A DNA stretch of 64,000 nucleotides from Rhodospirillales bacterium. Lineage in GTDB: Bacteria; Pseudomonadota; Alphaproteobacteria; Rhodospirillales; Casp-alpha2. The position numbers and the translations under genes were made by a program. The stretch covers positions 1 to 64,000 of the forward strand of contig JAJFII010000005.1 in the NCBI GenBank assembly GCA_021775095.1, given 5' to 3'. The notes below the pieces were generated by a model. The model did no database searches, had not been told where the DNA came from, and saw nothing but the letters and a program-made list of their open reading frames with translations. This document shows, one piece after another, positions 1 through 15,000 of this stretch. Numbering within the stretch: the first letter of the stretch is position 1; every line of letters begins with the position of its first letter.

Positions 1-3000
1 GGGTACCGGCATTATCCCAGGCACCGATTGCCAGGTCGTCAACGATATTAATGGCCGGCACGGTCTGCGCGCTTAGGGTCTCGGCAACCTCGCCGTTGAG
101 ATACAAAGTCAAACTATCACTGCCCGGGTTGCCGGCATCGACACTGACGGCCAGATGCAACCATTCGCCCTCGCGTCCGGTCAGGCTGGTGCCGGTGAAG
201 GCGTAGGTTGATCCGCCGATGTTCAGGGTCACGGCGTCGCCATTGACGCCGTCGATGGTCCAATGCAACTGGTTGGCACCAACCGCATCCGTCGCCATCA
301 GCGAGGTCACATTGCCGCTTCCGGGCAAGCTGTCGAACTTGACCCAGGTCTGCAGGGTCAGATCGTCAAAGGTCGCCAGCGGCCCGGCGAAGGAAATATC
401 GACGTAGTCGCCAGCGCCATCAAGATCAATGGCCCGACCGGCCGATGGCACAATGATCGGTTGCGCCGCATCGTCAAAGGCGATGCTTCCCAGTTGCCCG
501 TTTGCCGCCACGGATAGGGCGCCTAGATTGGTAAGATAGTCATCGTCAAAAAATTCGAAAGTCGAGGAATCAAATCGAACCTGCAAATTTTCGTCGGCCG
601 CTGTCTCGGGCACATAACCACCCATGTCGGCGCGAATTTCATCTGCTGTGCGGGCGTCGTTATAAACTCGGAATTCGTCGACCGTGCCGTTGTAATTGAG
701 GCTGCCATCCACATGTTCACCGATTTTCAATACGTCCGTATTGTCGATGATAAATCCGCTCAGATCATTGCCCAGGGTGCCGTCATCGACCCAGTTTTCG
801 CCTGAACCGTCCAGGTAACCGAGCAGTTTGTTGGTCGCCGCATCAATGACAAAGGCTACGTGATGCAGACCCGAAATACCGCTCAGGCTGAGGTTGGTGG
901 CGGCTGAGTTGGTGCCGTCACTGACCTGGGCCTGCAGGATGCCCGATGAATCGATGCGCAAACTCCAGCCTTCAACGCCCGGGCTGAGATTACCCTTGCC
1001 AGCGATGATCTGGGTCGTTGAAATGTCACGAATGTCGATCCAGGCTTCCACCGTATAACTGCCGCCGCCCGGTTGCAGGGCGGCGTTATCAGCCACGATT
1101 ACATAATCATCGACACCATCGAATTGCAGGGTATGGGCGGTGGTAACCGCATAGGGATTTGGCGCGTCGTTGGTCGGATTGATCTTTACCGATATTATTT
1201 GATTGACCGTTTGGCCATTGGCGGTAACCGCCACGGCAAAACTGTCAGACGCAGAGACGTCTGAATCGATGTGGCGATTGTACTGGTAAACGTATTCGCC
1301 GGTTGCGCTGTCGATGGTGATCGTACCATTGCCTGGTTGGCCGGCGATCGAATAGGTGATCGCATCCCCTTCCACATCTTCAGCGACCACACGGCCCCGG
1401 AAGGCGACGTTTTCGTCGGCAACGATACCAAAGGTCGTGATCTCCGGAGCGTTATTCACGTAGGTCGGATCGCCGGAGATGGTGCCATCATTGCCGCTGA
1501 CCGTCGCGTCCACCGCCGTTACGGCGGTGCCGTCGGCGGCGTCATCCAGACGCCAGTTGCTGACCAGCCCATCGGTTGACGGATCGATGTAGGCTTTCAT
1601 GTGGGCGGCGATCTGGTTGGCGCTGCGCGCCGTCTGCCAGATCCGCACATCGGCCATCTGGCCGGCAAAGTCAGGAACGAGCGTGCCGCTACCCGATTGG
1701 CCAGCAAGGTGCAAGGTTGCGCTCGCCCCGCCATCGGGCAGAGAGGTCAGGGTGCCTTCACTGAACCGGTCAACACCGTCGTCCTGGGTTAAGGTTAACA
1801 GGGGCACGGCCTGGCCATCGACCAGGACCTGATAGGTCAATTCGCCACCGACAATTTCGCGAGTAACCGCAATATGCGCCCAGGCATTTGCCAATAAACC
1901 CGCATCGAAGGTCGCCGTCGCGTCGCCGCCGGCACCGGACTCGTGCCTGAGCAATACGTCCATGGTGCCGTCGCCGGCATCGATGACAGCAACCTTATAA
2001 AGAATATTATGTTCGGCGGCGTCGGCATTTGACGGGGCACCAAGGCCGGCAAATTCAATCAACGTGTTGGCAGAGACAGTGTCGAACCGGGCCCAGGTCT
2101 CCAGGGTCAGGTCACCGGTAATGGCCAGTCCGTCATTGCTGCCGCGGCCGGCTTCAAGCAAATCACCAACCCCATCGAAGGCCAAAGCCCGGTCCAGGTA
2201 GGATCCCGTTGCCTGGGGCGCGGTTTCAATGGTCGCGCCGGAAACCGTGCCAACCGCATCGCCGGCACTGTCGGCAGCCGTCGACCCCCGGGTCTCATCT
2301 AACCTCAAATAACTGACCAGACCCGTTTCGTTACCAATTAACGGAGTATATAAATCTGAATTGATGGCGGACAAATCGCGAACCGTGTCCCAGACACGGA
2401 CATCGGCGATGTCGCCCTTGAAGGCAGAATTCAGCACGTTGTTACCGATCTCCAGCACCGTACTCGGATTGACCGGTGTCCCCGAGGCAGCAATGCCACC
2501 GACGTTGACCCCATCAACATAAAACAGGACTGCACCGGAACTGTCGACGGTGACCGCCACATGGGCCCATTCGCCGACGGCAAGGGGACCGGCGGTTGCG
2601 GTCGCGCTGCCGCCGTCCAATTGGTACCCCAGTCCACCGGTCGTACTCTGGGAGATATTAACTTCGCCGAACTTAAACAGCCCGACCCCGGCCCCCACCT
2701 GCTCCGGCCGGATCCAGGCTTCGATGGTGATCTCGTTGCTCAGGTTTGGGGCAAGGCCGTTTACGGTGATCAGATCATCAATGCCGTCAAAATTGCGATA
2801 GGCCTGCGTGACGTCAACCGGCGGACCGTCCACATAAGTTGTCAGGTTAAGGCCTGAGCCGAGGGTTTGATCAAATCCGACACCCGTGGCAGGCAGACTA
2901 TCAAAATTCCAGTAACCGACAAGCCCGGGTTCGGTGGCTGGCAGAGCGATGCCCTTGTCCAACCCGTCGGCAATGGCCTGTTGGCCGCGGGCCACCGACC

Positions 3001-6000
3001 AGACGCGCAGCTCATCGATCTGGCCTTCGAGATAATTGTCGGCAGTATCGCCACCGATCAGGACATAACCGCCCGCGTCGTGGGCGGCACCGACGTTCCA
3101 GGTGGCCTGATGGACTTCCGCGCCGTCAACATAAAGGGCTACTAGCCCGCCGTTCGCCGAATCGTATTCGGCCGCCACATGGGTCCAGGTGTCGGCGCTG
3201 ATATTGGCTGTCGGGCTGACCACGGTTCCGGCACCCGAGGTAATCGCCAGTTTGCCATCGACCACATAAACCCGGTAATTGGTCGCGGCATCGATGAGCG
3301 TGTGGTTGCTGCCGACGGAGACATCGGCCAGATTAATCGACGCCTCAATGGTAAAGGAGCCGGCCGTTGTAAATGCCAGACCGCCGTTAAAATCCTGGAC
3401 AGCGACCACATCGTTAATGCCGTCGAACCGCAGCTGCTGGCCAGCACCATCGACCCCCAGAATGACCGGTGCGTCGTCAATCGGTTTCACGTCGACGGAA
3501 ACCGCCTCGACCGTCGAAGCACCGCCGGGATCGGTAATGCGAAGCCGGAAACTGTCGGCACCGACATAATCGGTGGATGGTGTATAGGCCCATTGGCCGG
3601 TCCCGTCGACCGTGACCGTGCCGTTTGTCCCCTGGCCTTCGACGCTGAAAGTAAAGCCGGCGAGATCATCCAGATCGGTGACGTTGAGTTTGCCGATCAG
3701 CGTTGCGTCTTCGGCGGTGATGAACGGATTGGTATCAACGAAGGTCGGATCACCGACAAGCGTGCCGTCATGGGCGTTGGTGATGTCGTCCGTATCGCCA
3801 TCGAGACGCCAGTTGGCAACCAGGCCAATTTCGGTGCCATCCAGAACAGTGGTCAGGTTGTCTGCGATTTCGCTCGCCGTTCGGGCCGTATTCCAGACCC
3901 GGACGTCGCTCATCTGGCCCGGGTACTCGTATACACCTGCACTGATTTCACCAATGTGCAGATCGTCGGTGTTATTGATATTCGCCGCTGTGAAGGTGTT
4001 GCTGTAGGTGACGTGGTTGGCCCAACCTGCGTTCGAGCCGTCGAGATAACCTGTCACCAGGCCCGCATCCTGATCGATAACCATAGCCACGTGGTGCCAA
4101 CCGGGCTGGGTCCCCGTCATGGCAAACCCTTGCTGGGCATTTGCACTATTTACAGCTGGCGTGCCCGCGGTATTTAATTTGACGATCAGTTCTCCCGTAT
4201 GGTGGAGGAAGATCGAATATCCCTGGTCCGAATAATCCGTGGCATGTTTGCCGACAAGCACTTCAGAAAATTCAGAGGCATCGGAGCTCGGAATGGTGCC
4301 ATCCCAATAGAACCAGGTTTCGACCGTCAGGTCGCCGGTTCCCGGGTTAAGATCGGCATCGTGGGCAACGCTGACCGCGTCGCCGGTGCCGTCAAAGGCC
4401 AGGGCCTGACCGAAGGACGGCACCAGCAGCGGCGCACCCTCGACAAACGTCAGGTCGCCGTTGATGACGCCATTATTGCCGATGGCAGATGCATCCAGGG
4501 CATCGCCGTTCATCGGGTAATAAAGTTTCAGGCCGACGGCGTTGCCGGCGTGCAGGGTATTGGAGTCATTGACCACGATTTCCGGCGGGCGGGCATCGGA
4601 CCAGACGCTGGCTTCGGCCATGTGACCATCAAAGCTGGCCGAATTATCGTGGTTGGTGCCGACCAGCAGTTTGTCGGTGGTGGAAAAACTGGAAATGACG
4701 TCGGTGTCGATCAACGTACCGGAATTCAGGGTCCTGACTCCAACAACCTGGACATACTCGGCGTCGACAACACCGTCCACATAAAGCCGGGTGTCGTTGG
4801 TGGCAGCGTGGAACGTGTAAGCCACATGATGCCACTCACCATCATTAACCAGAGAGGTCCCCTCAAGCGTCAACTTCTCATCTGTAACATCGTCATTGAA
4901 AACCGTGCCGCGCAGTTTGCCGCCGACCATGATCAGCTCACCGTAATCGCCTGGTGCTGTGACATAATCGGTTGCGATGATGCCCTGGGTCCCGGACAGT
5001 GTGGTTTTTATCCAGGCCTGGAAGGTAAAGGTGCCAAGGGTTTCCGTACTGGTCGAGCGAATGAAATCGCCTGTACCATCGAATGTGGCAAACTCGGCCG
5101 TCGGATTGATTTCTGACCCATGACTGACTTCCGCATCCGCCGCCGTTCCCAACACGCCAAGGTTGGTGGCGGTACCGTTGGTGATATTGGCAGGCTCAAA
5201 ATCCAGGTGAACCTGCAGGTTGGCATCGGCGGTAACATCGCCGCCCATGTCGGCGCGAATTTCATCGGCGGTGCGGATGTCGTCGTAAAAACGGAAGTCG
5301 GCAATGTCACCCTTGAAATTCTGTACGACCCCGCCCTCGCCGTCGTAATCACCGATCCTTAGAGGCTGGGTATTGGTTCGAATAGTTCCAGAGTAAGCCT
5401 GTTCGAAGACAATCTCGCCATCAACGTAGACCTTGATCTCATTGTCTGCCTCCGTCGTAACCGCAATATGATGCCACTCTCCATCTTTAATTGTGCTGCC
5501 AGTGGCATAGTTCACGCCTTGCTGCTGATAAAACAACTGGTTACCATTAAGATAAAAACCGATATCGTTACTCTTGGCGAATATCCGTTGTAGGGTGCCA
5601 TGGGCGGCAACCGTATCAGCCCGTATCCAGGTTTCGACGGTCAGTGCCTGCGCATCCAGTGCACTGTTGTGGGCGACCTGAACGTAATCCGTTAAACCAT
5701 CGAACTGCAGATATGCGCCCGTCGTCGTCGCATAAACATCCGGTGCATCATTTGCAGCCGATACATTTACCGTCACCGACTGGGCAACGGTGGACTGTGT
5801 GTTGCCATCATAAACGGCGACATTAAAACTGTCGGTACCGGTGAAGTTGGCATCCGGAGTATAAACAAAAGTCCCGTCCGTATTAAACACCACTTGTCCG
5901 TGGTCGGCGCCGCTTTCGGGGGCAAAGTTGTAGAACAAGGTGTCGCCGTCGGCGTCGGTGGCGGCGATCTGACCACGGAATTCCGTATCTTCCGAAATAT

Positions 6001-9000
6001 CGAAGGTGGTTGCATAAAGGCTCGGAGCGTTGCTCACATATTGCGGGTCACCGAACACGGTTCCATTGTTGGCACCGGTCGCGTCAACCGCCGTTGTCGC
6101 CACCCCACCAACCGCATCATCCAGCCGCCAGTTGCCGACAAGTCCATCGCTGTCCGTTGGCACATGAGAAAACAGGTTGCCGGTAATTTCTTCTTCGTTG
6201 CGCACGTCATTCCAGATACGGACATCAGCGATTTGGCCATTAAAGTGCTGAATTGCATTTGAGCCGTTCTGCGTACGTGCGCCAATATAGACCGGACCGG
6301 ACGACTCGTTGATGCCCAGCGTGTAGGCATGCGAGGTCCCGATGTTACTGCCCTGGTAGCCATCAAGGGCGGAAACGATAGCGCCGTCCTGATAGGCGGA
6401 AACCGTTCCGGCCTGGTTGTCGACAACAACAGCGAGATGAGTGGTTGAGCCGGCCAGCACTTTGGTATCGAAATAAAATACATTTTGGCTGGTCGGGCCG
6501 TCGCTCAGAACCACGTTTAGACTGCCGTCCAAATCAAGCCTGATGGTGTAACTCTGATCCGCATCCAGCCAATTACTGACAAGCGTCTGGGCATCACCGG
6601 TGTCAAAGGCATCGACGGTGATCCAGGCTTCGACCGTCATATCGGTGGTCAGGTTAAGCGCTGCCGCATTACCGATGCTGAGGTAATCATCGACGCCGTC
6701 AAAGACCAGGGTGCGATCGAGGTTCTGGCCGATGGGTAAGGGATTGCTATTCGCCCAGGTGGCACCGGGGGTCGACGAGCCATCGACGATGTTGCCGTTT
6801 TGGTTGCCCGCCGAATCAAGGGCCGTTGTGCCATAACCTTCGTTGAGTTTCCAATAGCCCAGCAGGTTTTCTTCCGTTCCGCTCAGCGTCTGGTCTTTTT
6901 CAGCGGCGATATCAGGGACCGAGCGATCTGTTCCCCAGATCCGCAGGTCGGCGATTTCGCCGTCGAAGTACTGGTTGCCGGCAAAGTTACCGCCGAAATA
7001 AAGCTGTTCGGTGGCGGCGACAATCGGCGTCAGGGGTATTGCCGCACCATCGACGACACCGTCGACCACCAACTGCGCATTGGTGCCGTCATAAACCACC
7101 GCGACGTGATGCCAGCCGCCATCATCGACCGCAATCGCGCCGGTAACCGTGGTATCTGTGCCCGCCGTATCGTTTAAGAAGTTGAGGATGCCATTGGAGT
7201 CGACGTACAGATTGGCCGAGGCGTTTGTCGTGCCCATGGAGACAACGGTCTGGCCGGCCAGGGTATCGGCCGGACGTATCCAGGCTTCCCAGGTAAACGG
7301 CGCGCTTGTTGCCGCCAGCTCGCCAGCCGCATCAAAGGCCACCCGATCGTTGCTCCCATCCAGCGTTAACACCGCCGACATCGGTTCGGCGGGCGCGCCA
7401 TCGCCAATCTGCAGGGCATTGGCACTTAGGCTGAGGTCGGGTGAGGTGCCGGCATCGAAGTCGAAGTTGTCAAATGCCCAATATCCAACGAGAGACGTTT
7501 CGCCTGCTGGATTGAGGATCGATTGATCGTAAGTATCGGCAATCGCGGTGCTGCCCTGGGCCGGTGACCAGATGCGCAGTTCGTCGACCTGGCCGTGCAA
7601 ATAATCGGTATCGCTAGAATCGGTGCCGATTTGGATATCGCCGCCATTGGCAAGGCCCACATCCCAGGCGGCCTGATGGGCCTGGGTGCCGTTTACATAA
7701 AACGTGATCGATCCACCGCCGGCCGAGTTGTATTCGGCGGCCACGTGGGTCCAGTCACCGGCGCTGACCAGGGCCGTAGGGCTGGTTACCGTGCCAGCAC
7801 TCGACGACATCTGCAGTTTGCCGTCAACGATCGACAACTGATAATTGGCACCGGCGTCAATCAGCGTATGGCGGCTGCCGGCGGACACATCGGCCAGATT
7901 GATATGGGCCTCGATGGTAAACGAACCGGCGGTATTAAAATCCAGGACATGGCCCGGGTCAGTAATGCGGGCGAGATCATCGATGCCGTCAAACTGCAAC
8001 CGTCCGTTGGAGCCCTGAACACCCAGAATAACCGGCGCATCCGGGGTTGGGGTGACGGTGACTTCTACGGTTTCTCTGGTCACCGCACCATGGCGATCAG
8101 TCACCAGAATGTCGAATTGATCGACCGCGTTAAAATCGGGTTTTGGCGTGTAAATCCAGTTGCCGGTGGCATCGATGGTCGCCGAACCACTGGACAGGGC
8201 ATCGTCGACGACGAAACTGAAACCGGAGATGTCGTCGCTGTCGGTTACCGTGACCTGGCCATAAAACAGCGTGTCTTCGCTCACCATTAACGGGTTGCTG
8301 TTTTGGAAAACCGGACTGCCAACCAGGGTGCCGTCGTGGCCGTCGGTGAGATCCGTGGCATCACCGTCGAGGCGCCAGTTGGCAATCAGCCCCGTTTCGT
8401 TGCCGCGCAGGACCGTGCTCCGGTTGCCAGCAATGTCGGCGGCCGAACGATCCGTGTCCCAAACCCGCACATCGGCGATCTGTCCATCAAAAAAGGTGTC
8501 GACATTAATAGCCTTGCCAATCAGTGCCGTGCCGCCCGACAGATCAACACCGCCCAGGGTCGCGTCGACGCCGTCAAGTTTGCCGTCCACATAGAGGCTC
8601 GCCGTCCCCGTGTCGCCATTGAAACTGACCGCCACATGGTGCCAGTTGCCATCGGCAACAACGGCGCTGGACGTGGGGCCTTCAATGTTAACCAGACCAA
8701 ACTGCAACTGACCTGTCGCATTAACAAACAGGTGACTGCCCTGATTGGTCACCGATGTGCCCAGGGATAAAATTTCCTGGCGGATTGTGGCGTTGTCGGT
8801 GCGGATCCAGGCTTCATGGGTGAAGCCGCCGGTGCCCGTCGCCAGGTTGCCAATATCACCAATGGTTACCTGGTCGTCAGTACCATCAAAGGTCAAAACC
8901 TGACCCAGATTGGCGACCAGCAGCGGTTCCTGCGCATCACCAATGCTGGCACCGCCCAATGTGCCATTGGCCGCAGCGCCAAGTGCGCCCAGATTGGTAA

Positions 9001-12000
9001 CGGTATCGCCGGAAATCTGGTCCGTTTCGAACTCGAACAACAACTGCAGATTTGCCGCGTTGAGATCGCCCGGCACGGCACCCCCCAGGTCGGCGCGAAT
9101 TTCGTCAATGGTGCGGACGTCATTAAAGATCCGAACCTCGCCCAAGCGGCCTTCAAAACCATTGCTGTTGGTCGTGTCGGTGCCAATTTTAAGGTCGCTG
9201 ACGGTGGTAATACCTTCGCCTGGGAAGTACCCCACGGGATTGCCCCAACCGTCGTCTGATCCATCCAGATAACCGTTAAGAAAACCAAATCCGTCCTGGT
9301 CAATGACCATGACGACGTGGTGCCAGCCAACGGCCAGACCCGATGTGTCAAAATTTTTCGCGCCATCGCCGGATATATCGCCAGCCGTTTTAATCCGCAG
9401 CATCAAATCGCCAGCGGCGGTCAGGTTGATGGAATAACCAACGTCCGCCTCAGTGGCATTGCCCTTGGATAACAGTTGCTCATCGGTTGCCGGTGGGCTG
9501 CCGTCCCAATAGAACCAAAGTTCCGCCGTCAGGCTGCCGGTACCCGGGTTAAGGGCGGCGTTATCGACAACCACTACCTGGTCATCGACTCCGTCGAACT
9601 GCAGGGACGGTCCGATGGTCGTAACAAAAAGTTCCGGCGCGTCGTTGGCACCGACGACCCGTACGGTCGCCGTCGCCGTGGCGCTGCCGCCAGTGCCGTC
9701 GGATATGGTATAAAGAATATCCACATCGCGGGTTTCGGAGGCACCCAGATCCTGCAGGGGTGCCGCCGGTTTGAACACCACATCGCCGCTGCCATCAAGC
9801 GAGACCGTGCCAAAACCCGCATCGGCCGGGGCCAGGGTCACCTGGGTGATGGTCAGGGTATCGCCGTCGCCATCCGTATCATTGGCCAGCAAATCGGCGG
9901 CGGCAATGGTCAGTGCCGTATCTTCATCGGTGGCCAGGACAAGGGTGACATTGGTCGCCGCAACGAACTGGTTGGTCGCGTCATCGAACCGATGGAATGT
10001 CGCCTCTAATTCACCGCCATTGGCCACACCCAAATAGGTCTCGCCATTGATCTGGAAGGTTTCCATATCCGTCGCGGAATGGGTTTGTATGCTCTGGAAT
10101 TGTTCGAACGCGCTGCCATTCCATTTGAAGATTCTCGAATTGAATACATCTTCGGCAGATGCGCGGTCAAACAGGATTTCTGCAACCGCCAGATAGGTCT
10201 CGCCGTTAATCTCGAAGCTGTTCCAATCCTGGGCACCATTGGTGATGATGGTATCAAACACCTCAAATTGCGACGTGCCGCCATTCCATTTATAGATGAC
10301 CGAGTTGGCCGTATCGAAGGAGCCCGGGCCAAAAACATTGGCCACCGCCAGATAACGATCGCTGCCGATCTGGAAACTTTCCAGATCAATGGCGTTCTCC
10401 GTAAGGATCGACTGATGGGCCGATCCAAACTGCGTACCGTCCCACTTGTACACGGTGGTGCTGCCGAGACCCGCCACATCGTCGCCAAAATCGGAAACCG
10501 CCAAATAGGTTTCCCCATTGATCTCAAAATGTTCCCAATCCTGGTCGTTGCCGCCGGCGATACTCTGGCTTTCAACGAAATTTGTGCCGTTCCATTTGTA
10601 AATTTTTGAATCACTGCCGGCGTTGGCCATGGCAAGATAGGTCTCGCCGGCAATCTCAAAACTTTCCCAGGCCGTTGCACCGTTCGTGGGAATGGCCTCG
10701 TAGAACTCAAACGCCGTCCCGTCCCACTTCCAGATTTCCGAATTGAGGGCCTGGGATCCGGAACCGTCCCCCGGTTCATCGGTAAAATTGGCGATGGCAA
10801 GATAGCTGTCGCTGCCAATCTGGAAGTTTTCAATTTCCGTCACCCCATGAGTCGCTATGGCGTGAACGAAGCTAAATTGACTGCCGTCCCACTTATACAG
10901 ATCGGAGTTTTGATTAAAGTCAAATCCCGGGATCTCGCTCGAACCATCGAGCACCGGCACGGCAACGTTGGCTACGGTCAGATAAACCTCACCATCAATC
11001 TCGAAGCTGTTCATGGTGGCACCCAAGAGGGCCGGCAAATCGAGGCTCGTTGTACCGTGGCTGGTCGCGTCGTCGGTGGCGATGGGCGCATCGGCGACCG
11101 CCTTGATGGTGACCGAGATGGATTTTAGGCTCGTTGCCCCACCGCCGTCGGTCAGCTGAATATCAAAACTGTCGGTGCCGTTGTAATTGCCATTGGGGGT
11201 GTAAACAAAGGTGCCGTCGGGGTTGACGGTGAGCACCCCGTTATCCGGCGCGCCGCCGTCGGCAACGGCGAAGGTCAGTGACGCGGCTTCCACATCGCTG
11301 CCAACCAGTCGCCCAGTCACGCCCGTATCTTCCGACGTACTTAGTGTGTTCGCCGCCAAGGGCGGTGCGTCGGAAACAAATTGCGGCGCGCGGACCACGG
11401 CACCTGCCGTATTACCGGTCGCATCGATAACCGGGTCACCGGGCGTCGTCGCCCCCAAGGCGTCATCAAGTCGGAAGTTGGCGACCAGGCCTTGGGAATC
11501 AGACGGCACAAAATTCAACAGATTTTCGGCGATGTCGGTCGCCGTGCGGGTGGTATTCCAAATCCGCACATCCGACATCTGACCGTCGACGAAAAATTCA
11601 CCTTCGCCGTCTATAGTCAACTGCGCGCCAATGGTCAGATCATTGGTGCTGTTATAAATACCGCCGCCATCGTAGGGCTCGACCGAACCGGCCTGGGAAC
11701 CGTTTTCGTAGAAGATGACCTCGCCAGAGACCTGATTATAGGTAACGGCAATATGGGTCTGTTTGCCCGGCACCAGATATATCTCGCCATTGATGTCATA
11801 CTCCGTTATTCCATCAGGAGATAACCAGAGTGTAACCTGACCCAGATCATCATAATTTAGCCGGTAGGCAACGCCGCCAAATTGACCCTGGGATTTATTG
11901 ACCAATTCGCCAGACTCAGCACCTAGGACCAGACTGTCCAGTTTGACATTCAACTCGATGGTCATATCGCCGGTGATGGCGAGCGCGCCATTCAACGAAT

Positions 12001-15000
12001 CTGCGATCTGCAGATAACCACCAACTTCGTCGACTCCATCAAAGTTAAAGGCCAGCCCTCGGGCCGTGGTTTCACCCAATTGCGTCGGCCTTGCATCGAC
12101 AAACACCGCGTCCGTGACCAGACCATCATTCGGACTGACCGTGCTGTCGGTCGCATCGCCATCGAGTTTATAGTAAGCAATCAGGTTGGTTTCATTTCCG
12201 ACCAGCAACCCATCCTTGTTACTAACGATATCGGCTGTGCTTCTAGCCGTATTCCAGAGACGGACATCGGCAATTTCGCCGTTGAAATTAAAGGTCGTAC
12301 CGCCGAGCGATGACCCGATATACGCGTCCGTTCCCGCGATGTTTGGATCGTAGGCAAACGTACTGACGTCAGTCGATGCCGGCGTATCTGTGATTTCGTG
12401 ATCGGGAGGAGCCGCCCACACATCGCCGGACTGAATATTGCCGTCTATCAGCAGTTGCAACTGGTTACTTGTGGCGTTTGCGACCACCGCCACATGATGC
12501 CACTGGCCATCGTTAACCGTTTTATTTGTTCTGAAAACGCCCTGCGCGGCCCCACTGTCACTAAACGCCAACCGACCGCCTTCAAGATACAGGGCACCAC
12601 CACCGTTCGCAGTTAAGGTGCCAACGTGGGTAATGAATTCCGGGGTGGCCGAGGCTGAGTCCGTCTTGACCCAGCCTTCCCAGGTGAAATCGCCAGCGCC
12701 GGTTACAAGCGCCCCACTGGTATCAAGGAGAACATTATCGCCGGTGCCATCCAACGTAAGTACTGACGCCGTCGGGTTGGATGGTGCGCCGTGCGCGGTT
12801 GCGGCGCTGCTGTTCCAGGTTTCCTCGCCTGTGGTATAGCCGGCGCTCAGCGTGCCATCGAAGGATCCGACACTGTCGGTTGCGACACCACCGGACCCGT
12901 CATCAAGGTGCAGGTTGGCGACAAGACCCGCCGTCGGACCTTGATAGTCGGTGGTCATGTTGTCGGTGATTTGCTGTTCGCTGCGGGCTTCCGACCAGAC
13001 CCGAACATCAGACAGCTCACCGGCGTATCGCGACTTGACCGCATTGCCTGTGGTGCTTTGACCAAGGGTCAGGCCGTGGGCGGCATTAATGTCGTTTTTG
13101 GTGAAGGTCGCGCCGTAGGTGGCGTCATCCACCCAGCCCGCATTGCTGCCGTCCAGATAACCGGTAATTGTCCCGGATGCGCCCGACTGATCAATCACCA
13201 GGGCGGCGTGGTGCCAACCGTATTCAACACCCTCGAGATCAACGCCCTGTTGCCCCCTGGCGGCTGTCGACCCCCCCCCCAATGGCCCATCTGACGATAC
13301 CCGTGCCTGCAGACTTGGCGCGCCATTCACGCCGGTCAGGAACAGGGAAACTCCTTCCCAGCCGGCGGCCAAATTACCCTTGGAAACCAGAAACTGGGAA
13401 TTGGAGTTATCGACATTGGCCGAACCATCCCAGTAGAACCAGACTTCAATGGTCTGGTTGCCGGTTCCGGCGTCCATGGCGTCATTATCCGGCACGCTGA
13501 CAGAATCATCGATGCCGTCAAAAATCAGCGAATTGCTGACAAGATTTTCAACCGTACCGTCCGCCTGGACATCTTCGAAGGTCCAATAGCCCTGCAGGTT
13601 GGCTTCTGCGTTGGGTTCAGCGATCTGTCCCTGATAATCCGTCTGAATTTCGTCACCGGTTCGGAGGTCGTCCCAGATCCGCACTTCGGCGATCTGGCCG
13701 TCAAAGGGAACCAGGCTCGACGGGGTGTTTTCCGAGGGATGGCCAATGAACCAGTCGTGATTGCTGCCGAGATCGAGAACCCCTGTTATGTCCATGGATC
13801 CCTTGGCGACGCCATCCACATAAACCGTGGCGTCGCCGTCGCGGTCCGCCGTCACGGTAATATGTTGCCAAGCACCTTGCGCAAGCGTCGCCGCCGGGAA
13901 GGTAGCAACGGTTGGAACGGTCGCGTTTGCCTGATCGTGGGTGAACGACAAAACCAGTTGATTGGTCGCATTGAGTTCCAGCAGGAAGCCGGACTGGCCG
14001 GTCGTACCATTGTTGTTGTGGCTGTTATCAAGGATCGCCCGCCGCCCGGAGCCGCTTACCGAGGGATTGACCCAGACTTCGATGGTGAAATCCTTGGTCG
14101 CACCGAAGTTCAGATCTGGATGGCCGGCGGCGATCACCTTGTCATCGACCCCGTCGAACTGCAAAGCGCTTTTGCCGGAAATCGCACCCAGGATCACCGG
14201 CGCATCGTTGACCGCCGCCACATCGACGGTGATGGTTTGGGAAATGACGAGCGGAACCGGATCCGGAATCTGATACAACGGCACATCAGTGGACCAGGTG
14301 GGAAGGCCGCTGCCGGATGTCGAAAGAGTGCCCGTATTGCCGTTCGCTGTGACGTCTGCTGCCGTCGTCCCTTCACCTTCTTCGAACCGCCAGTTTGCCT
14401 GCAGGCCGCTTTCAGTGCCATTTAGTGCCGTGTCTTTATTGTCAGCAATTTCCGCAGCCGTCCGCGCATCACCCCAGAACCGGACATCGGAAATCAGACC
14501 GTCAAAATTCCTGAACCCGTCAACGGACCGCCCAATCGCCACCTGACCAACGGAAACACTTGGCGACAACGCCATCGCCGATCCCGAGGCAACGCCATCC
14601 ACATAAAGCTGCACGGAACCCGACGTGTTAACGACCGACACATGGTGCCACGCACCGTCATTCACTGTCGCAACGCTGGACGGACCGCCGAACCCGGCGA
14701 CCTCAAAACCAATTGTGCCGTCAGCGCGTACAAAAGCCATACCGGAGTTGTTCTGTGTGGGCGTCGGTGTGCCGAAGCTGAAGAATTCACCCCGCGTCGT
14801 CATCGTCGTGTTGATCCACGATTCAATAGTAAAGTCCGTCGAACCGGTTGCGAAGACAGCATTTGCGGCAACGTCCACATAGTCATCAACACCATCGAAG
14901 AGGATCGCCCCGCCATCGATAGGAGGCAAAACGGTATTGCCATCTGTGACCTGAACATCAAAGGAATCCGCGCCATTGAAATTGGCGTCCGGCGTATAGG

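Noticed and set aside
3179-4177. A 332-codon plus-strand open frame
   Set aside because: Antisense to LamG domains 19-20 of the giant gene, whose motifs are clear on the minus strand; low-information sequence rich in Gly, Asp, Val and Ile with no recognisable family.
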